Of a stretch of 64,000 bases of DNA, positions 45,281 to 54,544 are shown in pieces (position 1 is the stretch's first letter; every line of letters starts with the position of its first letter). A program made the translations under genes and the position numbers. The notes under the pieces were generated by a model. It was not told the origin of the DNA. It worked only from the letters and a program-made list of their open reading frames with translations, and ran no database searches. This DNA is from an uncultured Bacilli bacterium. GTDB taxonomy: Bacteria > Bacillota_I > Bacilli_A > RF39 > UBA660. The DNA lies in NCBI GenBank assembly GCA_934098505.1, contig CAKOOR010000001.1, forward strand, positions 186,001 to 250,000, written 5' to 3'.

Positions 45281-45898
45281 ATGTTTAGTGATGCGTTTCG
45301 AGGAATTGTTAATAGTGCTCTTCCAATGTTAATTATATTTATAGTGGTTATTTGTACAGTTAGAATTAGTTATATAAGGAATACTAGTCAAAAAATAGTT
45401 TTACATGATGAAATATTTAATCTGTTTTTTATTATCTATGTTTTACTTTTGTTTGAACTTTTAACAGGAACTGAAAACTCTTATGGTAGTGGTATGAACT
45501 TGATGCCTTTTAAAGAGATAATGCGCTATAAAATAGGCAGTAAAATGTTTATTTATAATGTTTTAGGAAATATTTTGATTTTTATGCCTTTTGGTTATTT
45601 TATTTCGAGGTATGTTAAACCTAAGAAAGTTTGGCCAATAATTTTAGATGCTATGATAACAAGCGTTACTGTAGAAACTGTACAATTAAAAATTGGTCGA
45701 TCTTTTGATATTGATGATGTAATGTTAAATATTGTTGGCGCGATATTTGGTTATTTTGTTTATATTGCTTTAGATGCTATTTATAAACATTTACCCAAAA
45801 TTTTACAGAAGGACTTTATTTATGATGTGATTTCTCTTATAATATTGGTTGTATTTATTTTATATGCAGCAAATATACTAGATTTAAGGTGGTTTTGA
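45281..45898 (+). CDS. VanZ-like membrane protein
   Basis: The 205-residue protein has four or five helices and the VanZ pattern: N-L-M-P-F, then N-V-L-G-N-I-L-I-F-M-P-F-G and R-S-F-D-I-D-D-V-M-L-N-I-V-G. VanZ-family proteins affect glycopeptide (teicoplanin) susceptibility in enterococci, but most relatives are general envelope proteins. The stop overlaps the ybeY start (TGATG). Confidence 0.85.
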   Translation: MFSDAFRGIVNSALPMLIIFIVVICTVRISYIRNTSQKIVLHDEIFNLFFIIYVLLLFELLTGTENSYGSGMNLMPFKEIMRYKIGSKMFIYNVLGNILIFMPFGYFISRYVKPKKVWPIILDAMITSVTVETVQLKIGRSFDIDDVMLNIVGAIFGYFVYIALDAIYKHLPKILQKDFIYDVISLIILVVFILYAANILDLRWF

Positions 45899-46341
45899 TG
45901 GAAAATAATTATACTATTGTTGATAATGATTTATATAAGGATTATGACTATTTAAATGATGTTATAGCTAAAACTTTAGAAAGTGAAAAGGTAACGGGAG
46001 CAGTGTTTTCAATTATCTTTGTTAATTTAGAAGAAATTCATAAGTTAAATAAAGAATACCGTGGTATTGATAGACCAACTGATGTAATTTCATTTGCCCT
46101 AGAAGATAGTGATGATTTTGAAGTTGATGGTTTAAGAGTTCTTGGTGATATTTATATATGTATTGATCGAATGAAAGAGCAAGCTAAAGAATATGGACAT
46201 AGCCAGATGAGGGAATTATCTTTTTTAACTTGTCATGGTCTTTTACATCTTTTAGGTTATGATCATATGGAAAAAGAAGAAGAGAAAATAATGTTTGGCA
46301 AACAAGACAAGATATTAGAAGAATTGGAGATTATGAGATGA
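45898..46341 (+). CDS. ybeY: Endoribonuclease YbeY
   Basis: The 147-residue metal-dependent RNase has the zinc motif CHGLLHLLGYDH (HGxLHLxGYDH) and the earlier R-P-T-D-V-I-S-F-A block. It takes part in 16S rRNA maturation and ribosome quality control. ATG 45898 is preferred over GTG 45889, which is inside the ribosome site. It overlaps era by four bases (ATGA). Confidence 0.95.
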   Translation: MENNYTIVDNDLYKDYDYLNDVIAKTLESEKVTGAVFSIIFVNLEEIHKLNKEYRGIDRPTDVISFALEDSDDFEVDGLRVLGDIYICIDRMKEQAKEYGHSQMRELSFLTCHGLLHLLGYDHMEKEEEKIMFGKQDKILEELEIMR

Positions 46342-47216
46342 AAAGTGGATTTGTAAGTATAATTGGGCGCCCTAATGTTGGAAAATCAACACTTTTAAAT
46401 AATATTGTTAACTATCATGTTGCCATTACTTCTGATAAGGCAGGAACGACTCGTAATATTATTGAAGGTATATATAATGATAGTGAAAGTCAAATTGTAT
46501 TTGTTGATACGCCTGGTATTAATAAGCCGGTTGATAAATTAGGAAAGGTTTTAAATAAGCAATCGTTAAGTCAGCAAAAAGAAGTAGATTGTATTTTATT
46601 AGTAGTGGATGCTAAAGGCGGTTTAGGTCGTGGCGATAAAGAAATTATTAAGAATTTGAATGAAGATATTCCAACTATCTTGGTTTTAAATAAGATAGAT
46701 GGCTTAAAAAAAGATGAAATTATGACCAGAATAGTTGAATACAAAGATTTATATTCTTTTAGTGATATTGTTCCTGTAAGTGCTAAAAGCGGAGAAAATG
46801 TTAAAACCTTAATTGAAGTAGTAAGAACATATTTAAAAGATGATATAAAGTATTTTAAAGACGATGCTATTACAAGTAGCTCAGTTCGTTTCATGATAGG
46901 AGAATACGTAAGAGAAAAATTGTTTAATCATTTAGAACAGGAAATACCTCATGCTATTACATGTTTTACTACTAATTTCGTGGAAAAGGCTAATATAGTT
47001 AATGTAAATGTGGATATAATTGTCGATAGAGAATCATTAAAGAAAATTATTATTGGTCATAATGGTGAAATGCTAAAAAATGTTGGTAGCGAGGCTCGTA
47101 AAGATATTGAAAATTTACTTGATAAAAAAGTATATTTAGAACTTTATGTAAAGTGTATACCTAATTGGCGTGATAAAGAATTTGTTTTAAAAGATTTAGG
47201 GTTTTATGAATTTTAA
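46338..47216 (+). CDS. era: GTPase Era
   Basis: The 292-residue GTPase has G1 GRPNVGKST, G3 DTPG, G4 NKID and G5 SAK, followed by a C-terminal KH domain (about 200-290, I-I-I-G-H-N-G-E-M-L). Era helps 30S assembly by binding the 3' end of 16S rRNA. It is coupled to ybeY. The usual neighbours dgkA and cdd are absent. Confidence 0.96.
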   Translation: MKSGFVSIIGRPNVGKSTLLNNIVNYHVAITSDKAGTTRNIIEGIYNDSESQIVFVDTPGINKPVDKLGKVLNKQSLSQQKEVDCILLVVDAKGGLGRGDKEIIKNLNEDIPTILVLNKIDGLKKDEIMTRIVEYKDLYSFSDIVPVSAKSGENVKTLIEVVRTYLKDDIKYFKDDAITSSSVRFMIGEYVREKLFNHLEQEIPHAITCFTTNFVEKANIVNVNVDIIVDRESLKKIIIGHNGEMLKNVGSEARKDIENLLDKKVYLELYVKCIPNWRDKEFVLKDLGFYEF

Positions 47217-47353
47217 TTAGAAGAAAAATGATGGGAAAAAGTATTTTAGAATAAGTAATAATATTTTAAATTTCTTTCTTTTTTTTAAAAATTTAAGTAA
47301 AGTTGTGAATAAAAAAATAATTCTTGCATCATTATAATAATAGGTGATGAAAA

Positions 47354-47434
47354 ATGAGTAAAGAAGAATTATGGCAGTTATTTAAGGAAACGGGGAAAAT
47401 TGAATATTATTTACAATATAAAAAACATAAATAA
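47354..47434 (+). CDS. yqzL: YqzL-like micro-protein (26 residues)
   Basis: Encodes MSKEELWQLFKETGKIEYYL then QYKKHK. It lies between era and recO, where Bacillus has yqzL, and shares the YqzL core W-x-x-F-x-x-T-G-x-I-E-x-Y-L-x-x-K. It is shorter than YqzL (about 47 residues). The ribosome site AGGTGATGAAAA is well placed and a TATAAT lies at 47333-47338. The function is unknown. Confidence 0.75.
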   Translation: MSKEELWQLFKETGKIEYYLQYKKHK

Positions 47435-47494
47435 AAATAGTAAGAATAGATAAAGCAAGTTAATAATTAGAAAAATTAATATGGGATTTTAATA

Positions 47495-48223
47495 ATGGAT
47501 GAATGTGTTGAAGGAATTATTTTGTATGTAACTCCATTTAAAGAAAGTAGTGAAATATTACAAGTTTTGACAAAAGAATATGGCCTTATGGGTCTTCTTT
47601 GTCGTGGATCAAAAAAAGTTAAAAGTAAATTTTTAAATAAAACAAGAATTTATAATTATGCTAAATTTTATATAAAACATAAAGAAGACGGTTTATCACC
47701 AGTTAATGAAATAGATATTATTGATTATTTTACTTATTTTCATCAAGATATAACACTTATTACTTATCTTAGTTATTTAGGAAGTCTTACCTATCAAGTA
47801 GTTAAACAGGATAATAATCAGGAGATTTTAGAACTATTGCTTGCAATTCTAGAAAAGATGACAGTAGGATTAGATCCTTTAGTGTTAACTAATATCTTAG
47901 AAATTAAATATTTAAAGTATTTAGGTATTAATTTAAATTTATCTAGTTGTATCAAGTGTGGTAAGAAAGAAAATATTAAAACGTTAAATGGAACCGTTGG
48001 TGGTTTAATTTGTGATGATTGTTACCAAAAAGAATATGTAGTTAGTAAGAAAACAATTATTATGATTAAAAATTATATGAATGTTAATGTAAAAAAAATT
48101 AAAGAAATAAATATAAGTCCTTTAGTTAAAATGGAAATAAATTTATTTTTAAGTAATTATTATGAAACTTTTACGGGTTTATATGTTAAAAATAAAGAAT
48201 TATTAAATAAACTAGCAATGTAA
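47495..48223 (+). CDS. recO: DNA repair protein RecO
   Basis: The 242-residue protein has an N-terminal OB fold beginning E-G-I-I-L-Y-V-T-P-F-K-E-S-S-E and a four-Cys zinc site (CIKCGKK...ICDDC). RecO loads RecA with RecR and anneals ssDNA. The era-yqzL-recO order is as in Bacillus. The ribosome site is weak. Confidence 0.93.
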   Translation: MDECVEGIILYVTPFKESSEILQVLTKEYGLMGLLCRGSKKVKSKFLNKTRIYNYAKFYIKHKEDGLSPVNEIDIIDYFTYFHQDITLITYLSYLGSLTYQVVKQDNNQEILELLLAILEKMTVGLDPLVLTNILEIKYLKYLGINLNLSSCIKCGKKENIKTLNGTVGGLICDDCYQKEYVVSKKTIIMIKNYMNVNVKKIKEINISPLVKMEINLFLSNYYETFTGLYVKNKELLNKLAM

Positions 48224-48284
48224 TCTTGCAAAAACAAGGAAGTTTTATTATACTAAATGTTGTTAAGGATTAGTGGTGATAGCA

Positions 48285-48959
48285 GTGGATATAGAAGTTA
48301 TAAGGGCCTTGACAGGTAATTATCATGATATTGTTTTTAACCGAGATGGTTTTAAATGCTATGGATATCGTGCTGGTGATGATACGCTTAAGAATTTGGG
48401 AATAATAGAAAAAGATGATGTTGATACTAGTGTTATTTTTAACTTTTTAAGAAAAGATATTGTAGCTTTTCAACCTTATTATGAAAGTGATAGATATGAT
48501 ATTATTATTAGGAAAGACGGCAAAACATTAAGGCTTGAAAAAAGTATAATTAGTAAGCCTGATAATAAGTTGATAAAATTGATAACAATGGCTATTAGAA
48601 AAAGCTTATTAAATTTTATAACAAATTACAAGGGTATTTTAGAAATAAACTTAGAAAATGATAGAATTAGTGTAATTGATAAAGCTAACAATAAGGTTGT
48701 CTTTAAGTTTTGGCATTATTTAGCTTTAGGCGATATGCAAGTAATAGATTATCTTTTGGATAATGTTTTAAAACATGATGATATTAAAATAAATTATTTG
48801 TTTGATAAACCGATTAGCGTTTATATTACTGTCTTTAATGTTAAAATTTTGCTAAGTGGTAGTGAAAAAAATGTAACACCGCTAATTATAAAATGTGCCG
48901 ATTATAAAGAAAGTTTAAAAAATATTAATCGTCATCAATTAAAAATGGAAGGATTTTAG
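48285..48959 (+). CDS. Hypothetical protein
   Basis: I do not recognise this 224-residue soluble, alpha/beta-looking protein. GTG 48285 is chosen because GGTGAT lies four bases before it, as at recU; GTG 48273 is an alternative. It ends 3 bases before glyS and is probably co-transcribed with it. Confidence 0.55.
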   Translation: MDIEVIRALTGNYHDIVFNRDGFKCYGYRAGDDTLKNLGIIEKDDVDTSVIFNFLRKDIVAFQPYYESDRYDIIIRKDGKTLRLEKSIISKPDNKLIKLITMAIRKSLLNFITNYKGILEINLENDRISVIDKANNKVVFKFWHYLALGDMQVIDYLLDNVLKHDDIKINYLFDKPISVYITVFNVKILLSGSEKNVTPLIIKCADYKESLKNINRHQLKMEGF

Positions 48960-48962
48960 AAT

Positions 48963-50348
48963 ATGAAAAATAATATGGAAGATATAGTGAACTTTTGCAA
49001 ACAATATGGATATATATTTCCGGGTAGCGAAATTTATGGTGGTCTTGCTAATACTTGGGATTTCGGGCCATTAGGAAGAGAATTAAAAGAAAATATTAAA
49101 AAGTGTTGGTGGAAAAAATTTATTATTGAAAATAAATATAATTATGGGATAGATGCTGCTATTTTAATGAATCCCAGTGTTTGGGTAGCATCCGGTCATG
49201 TTGCTTCGTTTGCAGACCCTTTAATTGATTGTCGTAAATGTAAATCTAGAAGCCGTGCTGATAAATTGATTGAGGAGTATTTTGCTAAAAATGGTATTAG
49301 TGGTAGTGCTGATGGCTGGAGTAATGAAGAATTAACAAGCTATATTAAAGAGCATAATATTGTTTGTCCAAAATGCGGTGCTTGCGATTTTACAGATATT
49401 CGTCAATTTAATTTGCTATTTGAAACTAGTCAAGGAGTAACTGAAGATACTAAAAATAAAATATATCTACGTGGCGAAACGGCTCAAGGTATATTTGTTA
49501 ATTTTTTAAATGTTCAAAGAACTATGCGTGCAAAAGTTCCATTTGGTATTGGTCAAATTGGTAAAAGTTTCCGCAATGAGATAACGCCTGGTAATTTTAT
49601 TTTTCGTGTTCGTGAATTTGAACAAATGGAATTAGAATTTTTTTGCAAACCAAATAGTGATTTAGAATGGTTCGGCTTTTATAAATCATATTGTAATAGT
49701 TTTCTTAAGGATTTAGGTATAAAACCAGAAAATTTAAGGAACCGTGACCATGAAAAACAAGAATTGTCATTTTATTCGAAAGCTACAACAGATATAGAAT
49801 ATCACTATCCATTTGGCTGGGGTGAGTTATGGGGCATTGCTGATCGAACTGATTATGATTTATCGACTCATATGGAACATTCTAAAAAGGATTTGAGATA
49901 TATAGATCCAGAAACTAATGAAAGATATTTACCTTATGTTATTGAACCAAGTGTGGGCGTGGAAAGATTATTTTTAGCAGTATTATGTGATGCTTATGAA
50001 CGTCAAGTTTTAGAAAATGGTACTGAAAGAGAAGTTCTACACTTAATTCCAGCTTTAGCGCCTTTTAAAGCAACAATTTTACCACTTGTAAAGAAGGCTC
50101 ATGGGGAAAAAGCAAATGAAATTTATTCAGAATTATTAAGAAATTTTTATGTTTCTTATGATGATGCTGGTAGTATTGGTAAACGTTACAGAAGATGTGA
50201 TGCTATTGGTGTACCTTTTTGTATAACGGTTGATGATGAAACCATAAGTGATAATGTAGTTACAGTTCGTAATCGTGATACAATGGAACAAGAGAAAGTT
50301 AAAGTAAGTGACTTAAAAGATTATATTAGTCGAGCAATTAAATTCTAA
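48963..50348 (+). CDS. glyS: Glycyl-tRNA synthetase (single-chain, alpha2 type)
   Basis: The 461-residue class II synthetase starts with F-C-K-Q-Y-G-Y-I-F-P-G-S-E-I-Y-G-G and F-G-P-L-G. It has two CxxC zinc pairs (CRKC, CPKC with a following C), motif 2 FRNEITPGNF-x-F-R-V-R-E-F-E-Q, motif 3 EPSVGVERL and a C-terminal anticodon domain (APFKATILPL). This is the GRS1 type found in low-GC Gram-positives and Mollicutes rather than the glyQ/glyS heterotetramer. No T-box precedes it. Confidence 0.96.
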   Translation: MKNNMEDIVNFCKQYGYIFPGSEIYGGLANTWDFGPLGRELKENIKKCWWKKFIIENKYNYGIDAAILMNPSVWVASGHVASFADPLIDCRKCKSRSRADKLIEEYFAKNGISGSADGWSNEELTSYIKEHNIVCPKCGACDFTDIRQFNLLFETSQGVTEDTKNKIYLRGETAQGIFVNFLNVQRTMRAKVPFGIGQIGKSFRNEITPGNFIFRVREFEQMELEFFCKPNSDLEWFGFYKSYCNSFLKDLGIKPENLRNRDHEKQELSFYSKATTDIEYHYPFGWGELWGIADRTDYDLSTHMEHSKKDLRYIDPETNERYLPYVIEPSVGVERLFLAVLCDAYERQVLENGTEREVLHLIPALAPFKATILPLVKKAHGEKANEIYSELLRNFYVSYDDAGSIGKRYRRCDAIGVPFCITVDDETISDNVVTVRNRDTMEQEKVKVSDLKDYISRAIKF

Positions 50349-50420
50349 AAAATCCTAATTTGTAGTTGCTAAATTAAAAACAATTTGATATTATAAATAA
50401 GCACGAAAGTCATAAAAGAA

Positions 50421-50449
50421 TTGCAAAAAGTGCTTATTTTATGTATAAT
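50421..50449 (+). promoter_or_regulatory. sepF promoter
   Basis: TTGCAA, 17-bp spacer, TATAAT (50444-50449). Confidence 0.65.
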
Positions 50450-50479
50450 TGTTGTTAGATAAAGTAAGGAGATTTAGTT

Positions 50480-50884
50480 ATGGCTTTAAATTTAAAGAAA
50501 ATGATGGGGTTAGATGGTGATGATAGTTCACTTCAAACTGAAGATGAATTTTATACAGCAACCGAAGAAGAAGCAACAGGCAGTAAAAATGGTGGTTCAA
50601 AAATGATTTTACTGGAACCACGTGCTTACTCAGAATCTCAGCAGATTGCTGACCACTTAAAGAAGAGAAATAGTGTTGTTGTTAACTTGAAAAGAGTAAC
50701 TTCTGATCAAGCTAAAAGGATTATTGATTTTTTAAGTGGCTGTATCTATGCTATTGGTGGTACCATGCAAAAAGTTGGTGTTGGCATTTATTTATGTGCA
50801 CCTAAAAATGTAAATGTACAAGGAAAAATCACGGAAGATTCATCAGTTGCCGATGAAGAAGCAAATGAGGAAGTGAAGTGGTAA
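50480..50884 (+). CDS. sepF: Cell division protein SepF
   Basis: The 134-residue protein has a short N-terminal membrane-binding helix (MALNLKKMMGL), an acidic linker, then the SepF core: P-R-A-Y-S-E-S-Q-Q-I-A-D-H-L-K, V-V-V-N-L-K-R and D-F-L-S-G-C-I-Y-A-I-G-G. SepF anchors FtsZ to the membrane and bundles filaments. It is followed by divIVA, as in many Firmicutes. Confidence 0.95.
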   Translation: MALNLKKMMGLDGDDSSLQTEDEFYTATEEEATGSKNGGSKMILLEPRAYSESQQIADHLKKRNSVVVNLKRVTSDQAKRIIDFLSGCIYAIGGTMQKVGVGIYLCAPKNVNVQGKITEDSSVADEEANEEVKW

Positions 50885-50910
50885 TTTAATAAAAATTGAG
50901 GTGGGGGATT

Positions 50911-51363
50911 ATGCCTAAAACGTTTGGGATGTCTTTTTATGGCTATAATAAAAATGAAGTTAATGAATTTCTAAATAATGTTACTAAAGAATATGAGAGT
51001 ATGCTTGATAAGTTAAAAAAAACTAATGATGAAATGAAAAAGCTTAGAGATGATAACAATAAATTGCAAGGAGATTTAGAGCAATACAAAGGCATTGAAG
51101 GAACATTAAGAAGAACTTTGGCTTTGGCTGAAGAGTCAAATCAAACCATAAGAAAGTCGACTTATGACGAATCTCAAGCAATTATCGAAGATGCTAAGAA
51201 AAACGCCTCAAGGATTATTAATGATGCTTTATTAAAAGCTCAAAAAATACAAGATGATGCCGATGCAATAAAAAGAGATACTATTGTTTATCGCAATCGG
51301 ATAATGAATATTATGAAAGAACAAAAAGAATTATTGGATAAATATGACGATATTGAATATTAG
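50911..51363 (+). CDS. divIVA: DivIVA-family protein
   Basis: The 150-residue protein begins M-P-K-T-F-G-M-S-F-Y-G-Y-N-K-N-E-V-N-E-F-L, the lipid-binding domain of DivIVA/GpsB, followed by a long coiled coil (about 25-145). It marks curved membranes at poles and septa. ATG 50911 follows GAGGTGGGGG; an ATG 15 bases upstream is not preferred. Confidence 0.9.
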   Translation: MPKTFGMSFYGYNKNEVNEFLNNVTKEYESMLDKLKKTNDEMKKLRDDNNKLQGDLEQYKGIEGTLRRTLALAEESNQTIRKSTYDESQAIIEDAKKNASRIINDALLKAQKIQDDADAIKRDTIVYRNRIMNIMKEQKELLDKYDDIEY

Positions 51364-51425
51364 CCATGTTAACCACTGGTTCTTTTTTTATTTGTTTTGA
51401 AATATATTTAATTAGGTGATGCTAA

Positions 51426-52118
51426 GTGTTATGTGCCTTGATAAATTTTTTTAAAAGTATATTTTTCTTTACTGGAAGCTATTCAAATACGGTTTTTAAG
51501 GATCCATTAACTAGTGAAGAAGAGGAAAAATATATAAAATTGATGTTAGAAGGCAACAAGGAAGCTCGCAATATTTTAATTGAACATAATCTGCGTCTAG
51601 TTGCTCATATTGTTAAAAAATTTAATCCTCCTATTGGTTTATCTGATGATTTAATTAGTATTGGTACCATTGGTTTAATTAAAGGAGTTGACTCTTATCA
51701 AAGTGATAAGAATATAAAAATAACAACATATGCCGCTAGATGTATTGAAAATGAAATTTTAATGTATTATCGTTCGGCTCGTAAGTTTCAAAATACCGTG
51801 TCTTTGGATGATTATATTGGTACAGATAAAGATGGCAATAAAATTAATTTAAAAGATGTTATTAAAGATAAAAATAAACCGATTGAAGAAGAACTGTATT
51901 TAAAAGACAATATTGATTTACTAAAAAAATTTGTAACTAAACTTAATGAAAGAGAACAAGATATTATTATTAAAAGATATGGTTTAAATAATCAGAAGAT
52001 AATGACCCAAAAAGAAATAGCTAAAGAGATGCACATTTCTAGAAGCTATGTTTCAAGAATAGAAAAAAGGGCAATAAGTAAGATATTAAGAGAATTTATA
52101 AAAAATAATAAAGATTGA
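51426..52118 (+). CDS. sigK: Sporulation sigma factor, SigK-like
   Basis: The 230-residue sigma-70 member resembles sigma-K: a hydrophobic N-terminal pro-sequence-like stretch (FFKSIFFFTGSYSNTVF), region 2 with R-L-V-A-H-I-V-K-K-F, D-L-I-S-I-G-T-I-G-L-I-K-G and Y-A-A-R-C-I-E-N-E-I-L-M, and region 4 with K-E-I-A-K-E-M-H-I-S-R-S-Y-V-S-R-I-E-K-R. In Bacillus sigma-K runs late mother-cell transcription; sigma-E is a close relative and cannot be fully excluded. GTG start follows AGGTGATGCTAA. Confidence 0.85.
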   Translation: MLCALINFFKSIFFFTGSYSNTVFKDPLTSEEEEKYIKLMLEGNKEARNILIEHNLRLVAHIVKKFNPPIGLSDDLISIGTIGLIKGVDSYQSDKNIKITTYAARCIENEILMYYRSARKFQNTVSLDDYIGTDKDGNKINLKDVIKDKNKPIEEELYLKDNIDLLKKFVTKLNEREQDIIIKRYGLNNQKIMTQKEIAKEMHISRSYVSRIEKRAISKILREFIKNNKD

Positions 52119-52186
52119 TAGAATATTATATTCTCTTATTTCCAACGGAAAAATTTTAACTGGTATTTGTCTTAAAATATTGATAA

Positions 52187-52492
52187 TTATTTAACTAATT
52201 TTAATAATTTTTCACTATTAAGAGTGTTGAGATAATTATAGAGAGTTTGGTCGTTACCAAACTTTTTAATGTTTCTTATGCTTTTGATAATGATAGTTAC
52301 TCTTTGAAAGTTTAAAATTAAATCGTTTCCCGTTTTTACATAATTAATTAAGTGACCATAATCTTTATTTAAAAGATTGTTTATTAACTCATTATTAGTT
52401 GTTTTTTTAGAAAAGCCATTATATTTAATTGTGTAGTAATTCTTGTTAATACTTATTTCGATTTTATTTAGCATATTTTTATTATTAATCAT
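52187..52492 (-). CDS. Small hypothetical protein (doubtful)
   Basis: A 101-residue Asn/Lys/Ile-rich frame on the minus strand in an otherwise gene-free 612-bp stretch. No recognised domain and no convincing ribosome site, so it may not be a gene. The rest of 52119-52730 shows only the deoD promoter. Confidence 0.35.
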   Translation of the reverse strand: MINNKNMLNKIEISINKNYYTIKYNGFSKKTTNNELINNLLNKDYGHLINYVKTGNDLILNFQRVTIIIKSIRNIKKFGNDQTLYNYLNTLNSEKLLKLVK

Positions 52493-52703
52493 TAAGAATA
52501 TTAAATAAATTTCTTTGCAGATTAATCCTTTCTAAGTTATATTTAAAATTAATTTTCCTTTAGGAAGAGTGTTAATAAATAAAACGTAAAAAATTAACTA
52601 CTCATAGTTTTATAGAATACTTAAAAAATAATGGTTTGTAAAGAAAAAAATGAAAAAGCAATAATTTTTGCAATTTTTAGTTTTATTATTAGTAAATTTA
52701 GGC

Positions 52704-52709
52704 TATAAT
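52704..52709 (+). promoter_or_regulatory. deoD -10 element
   Basis: TATAAT with a AGGAGGA ribosome site 8 bp downstream; no obvious -35. Confidence 0.5.
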
Positions 52710-52730
52710 GTAATCATAGGAGGATAGAAA

Positions 52731-53462
52731 ATGAAACCACAAGAAGAACCTATTCATATAAAAGTAAGAAGTAAGAAAGATATAGCACCTTTAGTTTTAA
52801 TGCCCGGTGATCCGTTAAGAGCAAAATATATAGCAGAAAAGTTTTTAGATAATGCTAAATTAGTTACTAGTGTTCGCAATATGTTTGGTTTTACAGGCAC
52901 TTATAAAGGACATAATGTAACAATTATGGGCAGTGGTATGGGAATGCCAAGTATGAGTATTTATGCGTTCGAATTATTTTATTATTTTAATGTTGAGAAA
53001 ATTATTCGCATTGGTACTTGCGGTGTTGTTACAGAAGATATTAATGTTCCAGAGTTAATTCTTGCTGATAATGTTTTTAGTTTATCGAATTTTGCTTACA
53101 ATTATGATGGCTATGATAAAAATATGGTTTATCCAAGTAAAAAATTAAATGCTAATATTATAGCTACAGCCAAAGAACAAGGCAAAAAATTACATATAGG
53201 AACATTGCTTACGTGTGATGCTTTTGGTCCATACATAAATATGGATAATGTTTTAAAAAGAATACCAGAAGATGTAAAACCAATTGCTGAAGAAATGGAG
53301 GCATATGCCTTAGTTCATGTTGCTAACTCTTTTAAGAAAGAAGCAACTGCGATTGTAACGGCTGTAGATTCTAAATTCAGTGATGTTGTTTTACCAATTG
53401 AAGATCGTGAAAAATCACTAGATGATATGATTACCTTAGCACTAGATGCTATTATAAAATAA
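52731..53462 (+). CDS. deoD: Purine nucleoside phosphorylase, DeoD type
   Basis: The 243-residue protein has the PNP/Udp family features: M-P-G-D-P-L-R-A near residue 24, M-G-S-G-M-G-M-P-S at the active site, I-R-I-G-T-C-G and E-M-E-A-Y-A (nucleoside binding). It cleaves purine (deoxy)nucleosides to base plus sugar-1-phosphate, for purine salvage. Confidence 0.95.
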   Translation: MKPQEEPIHIKVRSKKDIAPLVLMPGDPLRAKYIAEKFLDNAKLVTSVRNMFGFTGTYKGHNVTIMGSGMGMPSMSIYAFELFYYFNVEKIIRIGTCGVVTEDINVPELILADNVFSLSNFAYNYDGYDKNMVYPSKKLNANIIATAKEQGKKLHIGTLLTCDAFGPYINMDNVLKRIPEDVKPIAEEMEAYALVHVANSFKKEATAIVTAVDSKFSDVVLPIEDREKSLDDMITLALDAIIK

Positions 53463-53492
53463 AAAGGGTTTGTTGGTATGCACCAACTTGAA

Positions 53493-53519
53493 TAGAGAGT
53501 CTAATGACCTCTTTTTTTA
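53493..53519 (+). terminator. deoD terminator
   Basis: AGAG-TC / GA-CTCT imperfect hairpin followed by seven T residues; a GTTGGT/ACCAAC hairpin lies just upstream. Confidence 0.55.
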
Positions 53520-53528
53520 GGATAAAAT

Positions 53529-54401
53529 ATGTTAAAAGATTTTGAAAATTATTTAAAAGTTATGAAAAATTTTAGTTTCAATACGATTAACAGTTACTTA
53601 AATGATATAAATATTTTTGGAGAATTTTTAAAGAAAAGAAAAATTGCTTTTAAAGAAGTAGATAGAATAGTAATTAGAGATTATCTAAGATATTTAGATG
53701 AGAAGAAGTATAAAAGCAGTAGTATTAATCGTATTTTAAGTAGTCTTAATGATTATTATAATTATTTAGTAAAGAAAAATATTGTTAAATATAATTATTT
53801 TGTTGATATAAATAGACCACGTAAAGAAAAAAAATTACCTAATTTTATTAATTATGAAGAATATATGTGTTTAATTAATGTAGTAGAAAAACAAGATAAT
53901 GCGTTTTTAAAAGCACGAAATTTGCTTTTTTTAGAGATTCTTTTTGATACTGGTATCCGAGTTAGTGAGGCAGTTAATATAAAACTTACCGATATTAATA
54001 AAGCCGAAAAGAGTATTAGAATTTTAGGTAAAGGTAGTAAGGAACGAGTAGTTTATTATGGTTTCTATGCAGATAATTATTTGCATGATTATTTAGCTTT
54101 GAAAGATAGCTCCCTCGGAAATGATCGAAAATATTTGTTTTTAAATAAAAATTATACAAAATTAACTAGACGAGGAGCTGAATATTTAATAAATGTAATT
54201 ACTAAAGAAGCAATGCTAAAACATAAAATAACACCGCATACGCTTAGACATTCTTTTGCAACAGAAATGTTAAATAATGGCTGTGATATAAGAAGTGTTC
54301 AAGAGCTTCTTGGACATAAATCGTTATCAACGACGGGAATATATACGCATGTTACTAATGAGGTAGTAAGACAAGAATATTTAAAAGCTTTTAAGAGATA
54401 G
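53529..54401 (+). CDS. xerD: Tyrosine recombinase, XerC/XerD-like
   Basis: The 290-residue integrase has an N-terminal SAM-like core-binding domain and a catalytic domain with R in TGIRVSEAVN, HTLRH (H-x-x-R), the later H in LLGHKSLSTT and the nucleophilic Y in IYTH. Length and lack of an arm-binding domain fit Xer dimer-resolution enzymes. Its neighbours are housekeeping genes and no att sites are seen, so it is not marked as a mobile-element integrase. XerC versus XerD is not resolved. Confidence 0.85.
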   Translation: MLKDFENYLKVMKNFSFNTINSYLNDINIFGEFLKKRKIAFKEVDRIVIRDYLRYLDEKKYKSSSINRILSSLNDYYNYLVKKNIVKYNYFVDINRPRKEKKLPNFINYEEYMCLINVVEKQDNAFLKARNLLFLEILFDTGIRVSEAVNIKLTDINKAEKSIRILGKGSKERVVYYGFYADNYLHDYLALKDSSLGNDRKYLFLNKNYTKLTRRGAEYLINVITKEAMLKHKITPHTLRHSFATEMLNNGCDIRSVQELLGHKSLSTTGIYTHVTNEVVRQEYLKAFKR

Positions 54402-54544
54402 ACTTATGGGTATTGTTATAAAATTGTTTAAGTATAAAGGAATAATATAACAGATAATATTATTTTTGATATTTAAAGAAAATTAAGAGCGCTTTATAAA
54501 GATAAAAAATGACAAAAAAATTAGTGGTAAAAATTAGGAAAAAA

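Noticed and set aside
51364..51400. Terminator between divIVA and the SigK-like gene
   Set aside because: AACC-act-GGTT followed by T residues has only a 4-bp stem, too weak to call.
53529..54401. Tyrosine recombinase as sign of a prophage or integrative element
   Set aside because: No attachment repeats, phage or conjugation genes lie nearby, the protein is Xer-sized and the flanks are housekeeping genes.
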